Shown: one piece after another, positions 53,647-63,398 of the stretch
How the letters are laid out: each line of letters begins with the position of its first letter
Numbering within the stretch: the first letter of the stretch is position 1
NCBI GenBank assembly: GCA_020746995.1
Contig: JAGPXD010000007.1
Location: 1,426,001 to 1,490,000, forward strand
Length of the DNA stretch: 64,000 bases
Direction of reading: 5' to 3'
Source: Plectosphaerella cucumerina
Lineage: Eukaryota > Ascomycota > Sordariomycetes > Glomerellales > Plectosphaerellaceae
Notes under the pieces: model-generated
Seen by the model: the letters and a program-made list of their open reading frames with translations, nothing else
The model's database searches: none
Told to the model about the DNA's origin: nothing
Made by a program: the position numbers and the translations under genes

Positions 53647-55194
53647 CTATCTTCGCCGCGGGGCGGAACCCAGAAACACCACTGACGAGTCGTTTCCCAC
53701 CTCTTCATCCTCGTCAGTAGCTTCTTCTGGACTGGAAATCTCACCCAGACGTGCTGTAAGCCAGGCACCCAGACTGGCAAACATGCCAATACCCCCCTGA
53801 GCCTTGCAGAATGCGCTCATCTGCCGATAACTCTCCAGAATCCAAGCCGCTTCAGCCCCATTGGCCTCTTCCTCGGTGCCTCCAGATTTGACGATGCTCT
53901 CGCTCGCTATCATGTAAGCAACCTTGTTGAGGCACACCGGGCACAGGTATGGCGGCTGCCTCATGTCCTCCTCGATACTGGCCGTGCTCTGCATCACGCA
54001 CGCGTAGTATGGGCAGTGTGGGAGGCCGAAGCAGTGACCCAGCTCGTGGCTCGCCGTCCGGCACACACGCGCCAGCCAAGCGCTAGACCACTCCTCCTTC
54101 GTCAGAGGCACCAGGACATCTTTTGACGCTGCGACCGCCGCTGCCAGTGGGGTGTCTGGGCTCTTGGCCGTGCTGAGCATCAGTTTGGGATCGACCCTCG
54201 CGCCGCCCTTCTTCGCCCTGCTGCGCCCGTAGTCGGTCTTCTTGATAGCGGGTTCACTCGCCTCCCACATGTCGTCGACAAAGTCGCGGCAATGCGAGGC
54301 CGGCCAGCTGTGGGTGTGGTCGATCTTGGCGTGCGCGTCGAGGGCGGGGTTGTAGCGGAACGTCGAGACGGTGCAGATGCGCGAGCTGCCATAGGCGCGG
54401 CCGGCGCAGAAGTCGTCCTCATCATCCTCGTACAGGTCGTGGTCTGTGAGCAGGAGAATCGAGTATGCGTCGGATGGCAGGACGGCGAGGAGGACGTCGA
54501 GCATATCGTTGAGATTGAGTTGCCCGGCGGTAATACCGTCGAGGGACGGGCGGTAGCGCACGCGAGTGCCGGAGCCGTCTGGGCCGACGAGGGCGACGTA
54601 GTTGCCGCGGTTATTCTGCCTGCGGCCGGTGAACCAGTTGTCGAAGTGGAAGCTACCTTTGACGGCCTTCGTCTCGAGACCGGCGTAAAAGGCCCGGAGA
54701 TAACCGGCGACATCATCCACGCTTGGGCGGTCTGCTTGGTAGGCCGCGCCAGGGAGGGGTTTCTTGTACTCATCAGGCACCACTGGATCTGTCCAGCCTT
54801 TCATCGTCGAGGCGATGGCCGGGTTGATAGATGGTACCTCCACAACGTAGAGGGTTTTGCGCCTCGGGCTGATGGGGTTGCGCTCGTTCGAGGAGGCGAC
54901 CATGTACTCGGCTAGAGGCTGGGGATCCGCATCCTTAGGGTCAAGATCAAGGTCATCCTGGGGGAGGAGGTTGACGCCGGGGAAGCTCGACGATGGCGGC
55001 GGCTCTTTACCGATGGCATCTTCTTCTGGGTTCTCAGAGCGGATGGCTGCGGCGACGCGCTCCTGGTCTTGCGGTGGACGGAAATACGACAGGGCATTGG
55101 CGTGATGCGACTCGCCAGTGTAGAGCACATCATGGGCGCATCCTGCTGGCAACCGGGGAGTCGCTGCTGCGGTTTTGCGCGACTTGGGAGGCAT
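53647..55194 (-). CDS. Archaemetzincin-like metalloprotease (peptidase family M54)
   Basis: Single exon, 515 aa. The M54 signature is complete: HELGHCFGLPHC at residues 383-394 (zinc site HExxHxxGxxH plus Cys), then YYACVM, and CPVC at 418-421 for the second zinc. No signal peptide. The domain core starts near residue 115 (LYVVEVPSINP). The first 110 residues and a long insert (about 150-280) make it larger than typical archaeal members of about 200 residues, but similar to fungal and vertebrate AMZ proteins. It is probably an intracellular aminopeptidase-type enzyme; natural substrates are not established. It is convergent with the LPMO gene and divergent from nothing close. Confidence 0.94.
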   Translation of the reverse strand: MPPKSRKTAAATPRLPAGCAHDVLYTGESHHANALSYFRPPQDQERVAAAIRSENPEEDAIGKEPPPSSSFPGVNLLPQDDLDLDPKDADPQPLAEYMVASSNERNPISPRRKTLYVVEVPSINPAIASTMKGWTDPVVPDEYKKPLPGAAYQADRPSVDDVAGYLRAFYAGLETKAVKGSFHFDNWFTGRRQNNRGNYVALVGPDGSGTRVRYRPSLDGITAGQLNLNDMLDVLLAVLPSDAYSILLLTDHDLYEDDEDDFCAGRAYGSSRICTVSTFRYNPALDAHAKIDHTHSWPASHCRDFVDDMWEASEPAIKKTDYGRSRAKKGGARVDPKLMLSTAKSPDTPLAAAVAASKDVLVPLTKEEWSSAWLARVCRTASHELGHCFGLPHCPYYACVMQSTASIEEDMRQPPYLCPVCLNKVAYMIASESIVKSGGTEEEANGAEAAWILESYRQMSAFCKAQGGIGMFASLGAWLTARLGEISSPEEATDEDEEVGNDSSVVFLGSAPRRR

Positions 55195-55547
55195 CTCGGA
55201 GGGTTGGAAGGATCAAATCGGAGAAAGTCGCCGGGGCGATTGATGGTGATTGAGGAAAGTCCATGGTTCAAGCATGCGATCGATGTTGAGGATTCGCGAC
55301 ATGTGGCAGGTGTGCAGGGGAAAAGCGCTGAAGGATCGCTGGTTTCATTGCTGCGTGAGTGATGATTGGGGCACGTGGGCGCTGCTGCCTGCTGCTGCCT
55401 GCCGCCAGTGCTCGCTGACGGCTCACCCGCCACACCGATCGCGACCGACGCCACAGGCTGTTTCTTGACCTTCAGTTCCAAGAGACTGAGACTGCTTGAC
55501 TTCCGGAACCCAAACACATTTCCGATATCTCCTACACCTCAACACCA
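55195..55547. other. Intergenic region
   Basis: A 353-nt spacer between the protease promoter and the 3' end of the DHH gene. No gene is supported. Confidence 0.45.
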
Positions 55548-56937
55548 CTACTTCTTCCCAAAATAGTTCAACAAAGTATTGGCCTGCCCACCCTTGGCCT
55601 TGGCCTTCGCCGGCGCCGCATCATCACCCCTCCTCCCCACGTCCAGCACCGCCATGAATTCCTCAAACTCTGCCTTTGGCACAATGCCACCACTCGCCTC
55701 CTTATGTCCTCTTGCAAACGACTCTCCCAGCCTCTCCCTCAACGTTGGATCCGCCGCTCGCCCCGCTACATCCCTCAGCGCCTCGATGATGTTGACAGGC
55801 GGCTCTTTCGCCCTCGCGCACCGCGGCACCCTGCAAGAGAAGTTGACCATGTCTGGGAGATACCCCTCGTTGGCAACCAACACAATCTCAAGCTTCGAGG
55901 AGGACAGGTGGCCTGCCCACCGCGTCGCGATGACGGGGTGTACCTGCGCCGCCGAGCTGATGCGGAAAACGGCCACGCGTCCGTCGGCGGAGAATTTTGG
56001 CGGCGTGTGCGTGCATCGCTCCACCTCGGCGTTGACTTCTGCCCTTGCAGCGAGGAGGGTACGGTTCGTGAGGAGGTCTTTTGGAGATGAGGATGCCAGG
56101 AGGGCCTCCCATGCGCCGGGGACGTTGTAGCTGGCTGTGCGCCGGGGGGCGTTGATGAGGGAGACTGCGTCGTTGATGGCCTTTTTTGTGTACATTTTGA
56201 ATGTCGCCTTCATGTCTGGAAAGGGGGGCTCCCATTTAAGGGTGTTTCCCAGGTCGCCGTGGGTGCCCATTGCGCAGAGCCAGTTGCAGGATTCCTCGAC
56301 TTTGGGGTGCAGGTCTCGGCAGATGAGGTAGGTGAGCAGCGAGCTCGTGGCAACGGGTGGGCAGTCACATGCTGTGACGTGCAAGGAGCCTTCGGGATGG
56401 TCATTTTCGAGGGCGTAATGATGATCGATGACCAAGGCGCGATGTGGCTGCTCGATGAGAGGCGGTCCGTTTCTTGAGCCCTGGTCGAGGACAAAGATGA
56501 ACTTGGGGTCGAAGGCAGCCATGTCGGCGCGCGAGAGCTCGTCATGGACAGAGCGGCCTTTTTTCAAGAGATATGCTGATATGAGCGGGGGTTCGACGCC
56601 GAGGAGGACGAGTGTGCGGTGTAGGATGGAGCCGGACGTCAGGCCATCGGCGTCTTTGTCCGGCACGATGAGGGTTCGCTGGCCTGCGGCGGCACTAAAA
56701 ACCGTGTCAGGAGAAGCAAGAGCGAGTGACGAGTGTTGAGACTGACCAGTCTTGGATGAACTGCCTCGCAGCCTCCATCTTCTCCGCAGGCGCTGGCCAG
56801 ATGATCTCACCATTTTCTCCTCTCCGCGATGGCGTCGCATGGTATTCGGGGATTTGGATGGCCGGGCGACCTCCAGCTCGTGGCTTCTTCGCTGCTCGGG
56901 CGCCGGCCGTGATGCTTGCTGTCGCCGTTCGTTTCAT
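55548..56937 (-). CDS. DHH-family phosphoesterase
   Basis: Two exons, 56937-56747 and 56694-55548, with a 52-nt intron (GTCAGT donor); 445 aa. A short Lys/Arg-rich N-terminus could be a nuclear signal. DHH motifs are in order: DKDADGLTSG (77-86), VLDQGSRNGP (133-142), DHHY (155-158), and a later GTHGDLG. The C-terminal DHHA1-like half includes RGHKEASGGIVPKAEFEEF. These fit the RecJ/exopolyphosphatase superfamily, which cleaves phosphodiesters or polyphosphate with divalent metals. The last residues, GGQANTLLNYFGKK, resemble a PCNA-binding PIP box with one extra residue, which hints at DNA replication or repair. That link is inference. Confidence 0.9.
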
Positions 56938-58564
56938 ATCGGATTTGACAAAGTTGAGGATGGTTGAACAGTCCGGGTTTCGTTAGTCGTTGGCCAGACA
57001 TGGCAAGACAAACATGTGTCGTCATAGACTCTGAGACACAGTGCGATTCGCCCCTCGACAAAGGGGTAGCCTGGACAACTCGGGATCGACGACTTTAAGA
57101 CGATTCTGCCCAATAAGAATTGACTTGGGCAAGTTAACTTGTTTCGCGTAGTCATTAAGATTGTCTACCAAATGGATATTCGAACTACTTCGGGCTCTCG
57201 AATCCGGATATGGCTACTGGCGGTTCGTGCTCGTCGTCTTCCATCTCACGAAGTCTGCCAGTCTCAGTAGTCATCATGGGCATCACCTTGTAGGTAGTCT
57301 TACATCTGATAAAGCGGGGTGTCAGTTGAGACGAGTTGACGAGGCCGGAAACCATTGTTCTCGCAACCTTAACCCAAGCCATAGACCCCGACGAGGTATG
57401 TGATCTTACTTCTCCAGCGTTCCAGCCCGCGGCGAGTCGGCGACCTCGCCGAGCGTGCAGGGCAGCATCTGGGTTCTGGACAAGTGACTGCATTTGTTAT
57501 CGAGACGTTGGATCCAGATAATCCACAGACAGCTTCGGATCTCTCGGCCGAGAGTGTCCTGTCTTATCTTGAGATGATGTACATGGCGACAATCCAGTTG
57601 CCTCTTACAATCGACCCCAACTTTGCTGCTTCCTTCCTACAAGTCCTCGGACTTATTCCACGCAGACAACACCCCCCATGTTGCCCTGTCTCGTCTTCAA
57701 GGTTGCACGTGAACCCAGCCATCAAGCACGCGACACGAAGTCCGAGGCCATCCCTGACCACGCACATCATCCCAAGAAGGAAGCTGCCGCAATGTCTGGG
57801 CACGCGGAGGTGTGTTTACTTTGGGAACCCCTTCTATTAGCAGCTCCAATCAAGTCATTCCCGATGATGCACCGCAGGTTGGTCATGCCGATCAGCACGC
57901 CATGTGTGGTGGATCGGAGCAACCCAGCACGAGCAATGCAACCCTCCATGATAGCTTCTCCGGCGGGTGCGAGCAAGGCAAAGGTGTCAGGGTATCTGCA
58001 GAAAGTCCGCCAGACCTTGTCCGAACCCCGGCCTCTCGAATCCTCTTCGCTCCTCGGGTCTCCGAGGCCGGGTAGTGAACATCAGGGTTCCCCTCCTCCT
58101 CTCCCCTCGTCTTTATCAAGCGGAGCCGGACGAATGCCCCCCGACCGACACTCCTCCGCCGTACCTTATCGCGACTGCGACTGCCCGCCCCGCAGAGCTG
58201 CAGCAGCGCCCGAAAGCCAGTCTTCACGACCTCTCCGCCTCCAAGGCGCGCGCCCCGCCTTGGGAATTCTGCCAAGACCCTCTATGAGCACGTTTGCGTG
58301 GGATAATGCGCCCACTGCTACTCTTGCAACCGCTCAAAAGGCTTAGCCCGGCGCATCGTCAGGGGTCGTTGCAGTGACATTCAGGTAATGGAGGATGCAG
58401 CAATGGTCCAATGTCACCTGCTGTTTACGAGATGCGGAGTCGACGCCGGAGGGGGGAGAATCCCTCGACATGGGGTAACAGTGCTATAAGATGGTCGGCA
58501 AAGGGGAAAGTCATGAAGCTGTCTTGGTCTGCAGCATCAGCCTCTCACGCTCAAGGTTGTCATC
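56938..58564. other. Intergenic region, about 1.6 kb, possible gene relics
   Basis: Divergent spacer between the DHH and subtilase genes. Medium open frames on both strands (57493-57185 minus; 57400-57840 plus) have no domain. I could not build a spliced gene from them. A relic or a lncRNA cannot be excluded. Confidence 0.5.
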
Positions 58565-60978
58565 ATGTCTTGGCTTCGACGTCTTGCTCTCCCGGTTCTC
58601 CTGGCCAGTGCCGCCCTCCCGGCAGTGGCCGATGATACCGTCCCTCAGGCCGTCACTCAAGAGCCCCTGCCCAACACCTACATCGTCGAGCTGGAAGATG
58701 GCGAGGTATGCCACCCATCTCCTCGAAGCAATGCGCTCGCTGACATTTCATATTCCCAGGCCACCAAAAGCTACCTCGACGCCCTGCGCGCCGAGCCTGG
58801 CGTCGATGAAGTCACAGAGCGCTTCGCCTACAGCCCCGGCATTTTCAACGCTGTCTCCTTCGAGGTCAAGGGCAGCCTCACCGCAACCCCCGAAACCCTG
58901 CGCCGCCGCATGGGAGGCCTTCCCGAGCTCAGGGTCCGACACATCTGGCCCGTCGAGGCCGTGCCGGCGCCCACGTACCCAGGCGAGATCTTCAACGTCA
59001 GCTCCTTGGCTGCCAACGCTCGCCGTGCTGCCGATGTCTTCCCACCGCATGAGATGATCCAGGTCGACAAGCTCCACGAGCTCGGCTACTTCGGCAACGG
59101 CACGCGCATCGGTGTCGTCGACTCGGGCGTCGATTGGCGCCACCCTGCGCTGGGCGGCTGCTTTGGTCCTGGGTGCCTGATCGAGTACGGCTACGACCTT
59201 GTCGGCGAGAACTACAACGGTAATCCGGCCACTCTTGCTCCTGATGATGATCCGTGGGAGCAGTGCAATGGCCACGGCACTCTCGTCTCGGGCGTCATTG
59301 CTGCGCAGCACAATGCCTTGGGCTTCCTCGGCGCGGCCCCCGGCGTGCGCCTCGGCGTCTACCGCACTTTCAGCTGTGCTGGTGCCAGTTCAACGGATGT
59401 CATGATCGCTGCCATCATCCGCGCAGCCGAAGATGTAAGTGTTACACCAATCCTGGGCAACGCAGATCACTGACTCAAAGGCAGGGCTCCGACATCATCA
59501 CCATGAGCGTCGGCCATCTCAGCGCCTGGGCTGGCACGCCCTTGGCCGAGGCCATGTCCCGCGTCTCCAAGCGCACTGGAATCCCATGCGTCGCTGCGGC
59601 CGGCAACACCGACGGCGGCGGCTACGGCATCTGGTCTGCCGCTGCCCCTTCCAGCGGCGAAGGCGTTTTGTCAATCGGCTCAGTCCAGTCCACTCGCACG
59701 CCGAACCTCAGTGCCAGCGGCGTCACATACAGCCAGTCTCCCAGCGGCGGCCAGATCAGTTCCTTCTCCCTCTGGGGACCTACGTACGAAGGTAACTTCA
59801 AGCCTCAGTTCGCTGCACCCGGAGGCCAGATCCTCACAACCGCTCCGGGCGGCGCCTTCACCGTCACCTCGGGCACCTCTTTCGCGGCGCCCATCACCGC
59901 CGCCTCCATCGCTCTCCTCTTCAACGTCCGAGGCAAGATCTCTCCCTCCGAGGTCGAGAACATCCTGGCCATCACCGCCAAGCCGGTCTTTTCCGGCGAC
60001 GGTCGCGGCAACGAGCCAGTCGCCCACCAGGGTGCCGGCATCATCCAGGTCTACGACGCCGCCTACTCCACCACGCGCATCAGCACGTCCGGCCTGTCCT
60101 TCAATGACACTGAGTTTTTGGTTCCCGAGCACGAGTTCACCATCACCAACGACGGCGACTCCGCCGTCTCTTACGAGCTGTCCCATCTTGAAGCGCTTTC
60201 GGCCGAGGCTGTCTGGCCCGAGAATGGCTACCGCCGCAGCGAACCTGAACTTATCCCGCAGGTTTCCAGCCTTAAGATCGAGCCTTCTTCCCTCACCCTC
60301 CAGCCCGGTGGCAAGGCCGCCGTCCGCGTCGTCGTCACTCCGCCTGAGGGGGTCAACGCTCTCGCTCTCCCCGTCTACGGAGGCTTCGTTTCCATCAAAG
60401 CCACGGCTGGTGACGAAGTGACCGCCCTGAGCGTCCCCTATCTTGGTGTCGCTGCTGTCCTGCGCGAGCATGACGTCTTTGCCGTTCCGGAGCAGTTCTA
60501 CTTCTGGAGGGAGGACGACAACTTGAGCCTTCCTCTGCCCGAGGGCGTTGTTTTCCAGCTTCCCGTCCCCGCGGCGCACCCCGAATGGGCGCGGACCCCC
60601 GTGCTGGACAACGACCTCTACATTCCCCCGGGCATCCTCCCGGCCTGGAACTTCTGGGCCAGGAGCGGCTCGAGGACGGTCAGGTTCGAGCTCTTCTCCG
60701 TGGCGCCTTCGTGCAAGGGACCTCTCCCGGTTGTATCTGAGAACGTCAACGGGGACGAGACATTGGGCAACTTTGCTGGCTTCCCGCTGCACTTTGTGGA
60801 TATGAGAGGCAGGTGGTTTACGTGGACCGGGCAGCTGGCTGATGCATCGTACGCGCCGCCTGGAAAGTATGGCGTGCGTGTATATGCTTTGCGCCATTTG
60901 GGTGATTACAACAACCCGGAGGACTGGTCTGTCCGTGAGCATCCAAGGCACTTTGGGCTGTCTTACGTCGAGGTGTAG
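58565..60978 (+). CDS. Secreted subtilisin-like serine protease (S8, large Vpr-like type)
   Basis: Three exons (58565-58705, 58760-59434, 59485-60978) with introns of 54 and 50 nt; 769 aa. Signal peptide MSWLRRLALPVLLASAALPAVA, then an inhibitor-I9-like propeptide (NTYIVELEDGEATKSYLDAL). The catalytic triad is Asp168 in GVVDSGVDW, His219 in NGHGTLVSGV and Ser404 in SGTSFAAP; the oxyanion Asn is about 313 (AAAGNTDG). The C-terminal 300 residues form Fn3-like beta domains (EHEFTITNDGDSAVSYEL). No PA-domain insert is obvious. It is an extracellular endopeptidase, likely for nutrition or host-protein degradation. Confidence 0.94.
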
Positions 60979-61315
60979 GCAGAAAGTGAAGCCGGCGGGC
61001 ATGACTTTCATGCACATCCGCCGTATTGAGGATACCCATCTGGACCATAGACTCTTCAACCTTTTACTGCCCCTTGCTCGAAGCTATTGTGGTCTATGCT
61101 ATTATACTATGCAAAGAACGAGATGGAGGGGAAGGCGGAAAAGGGGTAGGGGCTACGTACCTTCTCAAGTCTCACTCACTGAGACCCCTCACTCACTGAT
61201 GAGACCCCCGCTGTGACGGCATCTTCCCCGACGACCCCAACTCCAACACCAACACCAGTTCCTCCCCCTCACCCCGATCATCCGACATCATCCCCTCAAC
61301 ACCACCACGACCACG
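60979..61315. other. Intergenic region
   Basis: A 337-nt spacer before the enoyl-CoA-hydratase-like gene. It contains a short direct repeat, listed separately. Confidence 0.45.
61172..61208 (+). repeat. Imperfect direct repeat, 17 and 20 bp
   Basis: TCACTCACTGAGACCCC is followed at once by TCACTCACTGATGAGACCCC, about 110 nt before the next start codon, probably in promoter or 5' leader. Confidence 0.7.
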
Positions 61316-62281
61316 ATGCACCTCCCAAAACTCCCAGCCAAAGCGGCCTATATCCACCTCCGCAATCCAGCGCGCCGCAATGCCCTAAGCCTCGAAGTCC
61401 TCGAGGACCTCCGCGCCCAGATCATCGCCAAGCTCACCTCCCCCGCCACCGGCCGACTCCTCGTCCTGCCGCAGTTCAAGCCCAGCATCCTCGCCGACAT
61501 CGAAAACGCCCAAGCGTCCGAGAACCAGCCCGGGTCATCGCGCCACTCATGGCTAGTCAGCGCCCGCGCCTGGCGCCGCGAGCGTGAGGGCCTCCCCAAT
61601 GTCCTCGTCCTGCGCAGCGAAGGGCCCGTCTTCTCTTCCGGCCATGATTTGAAGCAGCTCGCTTCGCTGTCCCATGAGGACGTGAAGAGGACCTTTGCCC
61701 TCTGCGCCGAGCTCATGTCGCTTATCCGCCACAGTCCAGCGCCTGTGGTGTGTCCGATCCAGGGCCTCGCGACCGCCGCGGGATTGCAGCTTGCGCTCTC
61801 GACGGACTATCCCATTGCGCTTGATGGCACAAAGTTCCAGTTGCCGGGCGCTGCCATCGGCCTGCCCTGCACGAGCCCCTCAACTGCCGTGTCGCGGCGA
61901 ATTCCTCCGGCGCAGGCGTACCGTATGCTATTGACGGCGGATGCTGTCACGGCCGGGGACATGAGAGGTGCTGTTGACGTCGTCGAGACTCCGGAGCACG
62001 CTGAGTCAACCGACACGGCTGCTGCTGCCTTTGAGGCCCGCGTCGAGCATGTCGTTGGACGACTGGCGGCTTCGGGTGGTCAGAGTATGGCACTCGGCAA
62101 GTGGGCGTACTGGACGCAGATGGGGATCAGAGGCGATGGCGACAGGGGCCGTGGCGGCGATGGCTATGAGGATGCTGCTGAATGGGCGGGGAGGGTCATG
62201 GCCGTGCATGCTCGATGTGAGGATGCGAAGGCAGGCATGGCGGCGTTCTTGGAGAAGAAGAAGCCGGAGTGGAACACTTGA
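61316..62281 (+). CDS. Enoyl-CoA hydratase/isomerase-family protein (ECHDC3-like)
   Basis: Single exon, 321 aa. The crotonase fold is visible: YIHLRNPARRNALSLEVL at the start, the oxyanion-hole segment VFSSGHDLKQLASL, and the second oxyanion block PVVCPIQGLATAAGLQLALSTDY with GTKFQLPGAAIGLPC after it. An insertion of about 50 residues (LLVLPQFKPSILADIENAQA...) separates the first two blocks. The typical second catalytic Glu of true hydratases is not evident, as in ECHDC3-type members, so the reaction is uncertain. It is a probable acyl-CoA-related or mitochondrial function with no clear presequence. It is convergent with the EEP gene, 184 nt away. Confidence 0.9.
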   Translation: MHLPKLPAKAAYIHLRNPARRNALSLEVLEDLRAQIIAKLTSPATGRLLVLPQFKPSILADIENAQASENQPGSSRHSWLVSARAWRREREGLPNVLVLRSEGPVFSSGHDLKQLASLSHEDVKRTFALCAELMSLIRHSPAPVVCPIQGLATAAGLQLALSTDYPIALDGTKFQLPGAAIGLPCTSPSTAVSRRIPPAQAYRMLLTADAVTAGDMRGAVDVVETPEHAESTDTAAAAFEARVEHVVGRLAASGGQSMALGKWAYWTQMGIRGDGDRGRGGDGYEDAAEWAGRVMAVHARCEDAKAGMAAFLEKKKPEWNT

Positions 62282-62465
62282 GTGAGAGGTCCAGAAGATG
62301 GGATTCGCCAGGCAACAAGCATGTACGATAGGTATGGTGATGGCTGGGTCAATCTTGGGGCGCATCGGATACTTCATGAACACAAATCGAGAGAAGGCTT
62401 CTCGTCTGACAACACGAAGGGTATTAGGATTACGGTCTGTCTCCCGGCGTACTTCGATAGGCTGC

Positions 62466-63398
62466 CTAAACCAAGGTCACATCTCCGACCACGGCCCTGT
62501 GGTCACTGAAGAACATGCCGCTCGCCTCGTTGCTCCTGATCTCATACTGCTGCACCGACCACCTCTTATCGGCCGTCGGTCCCAGCCACACGTAGTCGAT
62601 CCTGCTGGTGGGCAGACCAGCAGTGAACCCAGTGTAAGTGTTGCCGTAGGGCCCGATGCGCTGGGCCGGGGTAGCGAGGTTGTACAGGTCCTGGGCGTAT
62701 CCCGAGTTCACGAGAGCCTGGTACGCATCGCCGCCGGGCTGCGAGTTGAAGTCACCGGTGATGACGACCCCCAGAGGACCCCAAGCCAGCTGAGCATTGC
62801 GGATGCGCGCAAGGACGACAGCAATACCCTCGGTGCGGGCCTGGGACGTGACGTGGTCGAGATGGGTGTTGGCGTGGATGAACCGACGGCCGGTAGAGAC
62901 GGACTCGAAAACAGCAAGCGTGACGATGCGACGGGTAGCGGCGCCCCAGCCGAACGAGGGCACGTCAGGCGTAGTCGAGAGCCACTTCGTCTCGGAGAAG
63001 AGGACGCGCAAGGCGGATGTCCGGTACAGGATGGGAGCATACTCGCCGGCAGAGCGGCCGTCGTCACGACCGACGCCGACGTGGGCCCAGCCGGAGCCGA
63101 GGCCGCTCTTGACGTCGCTGAGCTGGTTGTCGAGAACCTCCTGGAGGCCGAGGACGGTGACGGCGCCCGCGGGCTGAGAGGACGCGATCTGGGAGAGGTG
63201 CGCCGAGACGTGAGGGTGGCGGCAGCGGGAGGAGGTGATGAAGCAGAGAATATCCCACCAGGGCTTCTCGCCGGACTCGCGGGAGCCGGCGTCGTAGCGG
63301 ATGTTGAAGGAGACGGCGCGGACGGGCTGGGGAGCCTGGGCTGCGGCGAGGGAGGAGAGCAGCAGGGTGCCGAGGAGGGCGGGCCAGGAGGACTTCAT
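62466..63398 (-). CDS. Secreted endonuclease/exonuclease/phosphatase-fold protein
   Basis: Single exon, 310 aa from the ATG at 63398. Signal peptide MKSSWPALLGTLLLSSLAAAQA. EEP motifs are in order: VRAVSFNIRYD, VLGLQEVLDNQ (metal Glu), FIHANTHLDH, GVVITGDFNSQP (Asp/Asn metal site), SRIDYVWL, and the terminal FFSDHRAVVG. A Cys pair (ILCFITSSRCRH) inside the first insertion could form a disulfide. It could be an extracellular nuclease or a phosphatase/phospholipase-like enzyme; this fold alone does not decide. The upstream frame is open to 63704 but lacks a signal peptide. Confidence 0.92.
   Translation of the reverse strand: MKSSWPALLGTLLLSSLAAAQAPQPVRAVSFNIRYDAGSRESGEKPWWDILCFITSSRCRHPHVSAHLSQIASSQPAGAVTVLGLQEVLDNQLSDVKSGLGSGWAHVGVGRDDGRSAGEYAPILYRTSALRVLFSETKWLSTTPDVPSFGWGAATRRIVTLAVFESVSTGRRFIHANTHLDHVTSQARTEGIAVVLARIRNAQLAWGPLGVVITGDFNSQPGGDAYQALVNSGYAQDLYNLATPAQRIGPYGNTYTGFTAGLPTSRIDYVWLGPTADKRWSVQQYEIRSNEASGMFFSDHRAVVGDVTLV

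Noticed and set aside
59680..61059. 459-aa minus-strand open frame antisense to the subtilase
   Set aside because: Acidic/Gly/Arg-rich shadow of a codon-biased gene; no domain, and the plus-strand subtilase is unambiguous.
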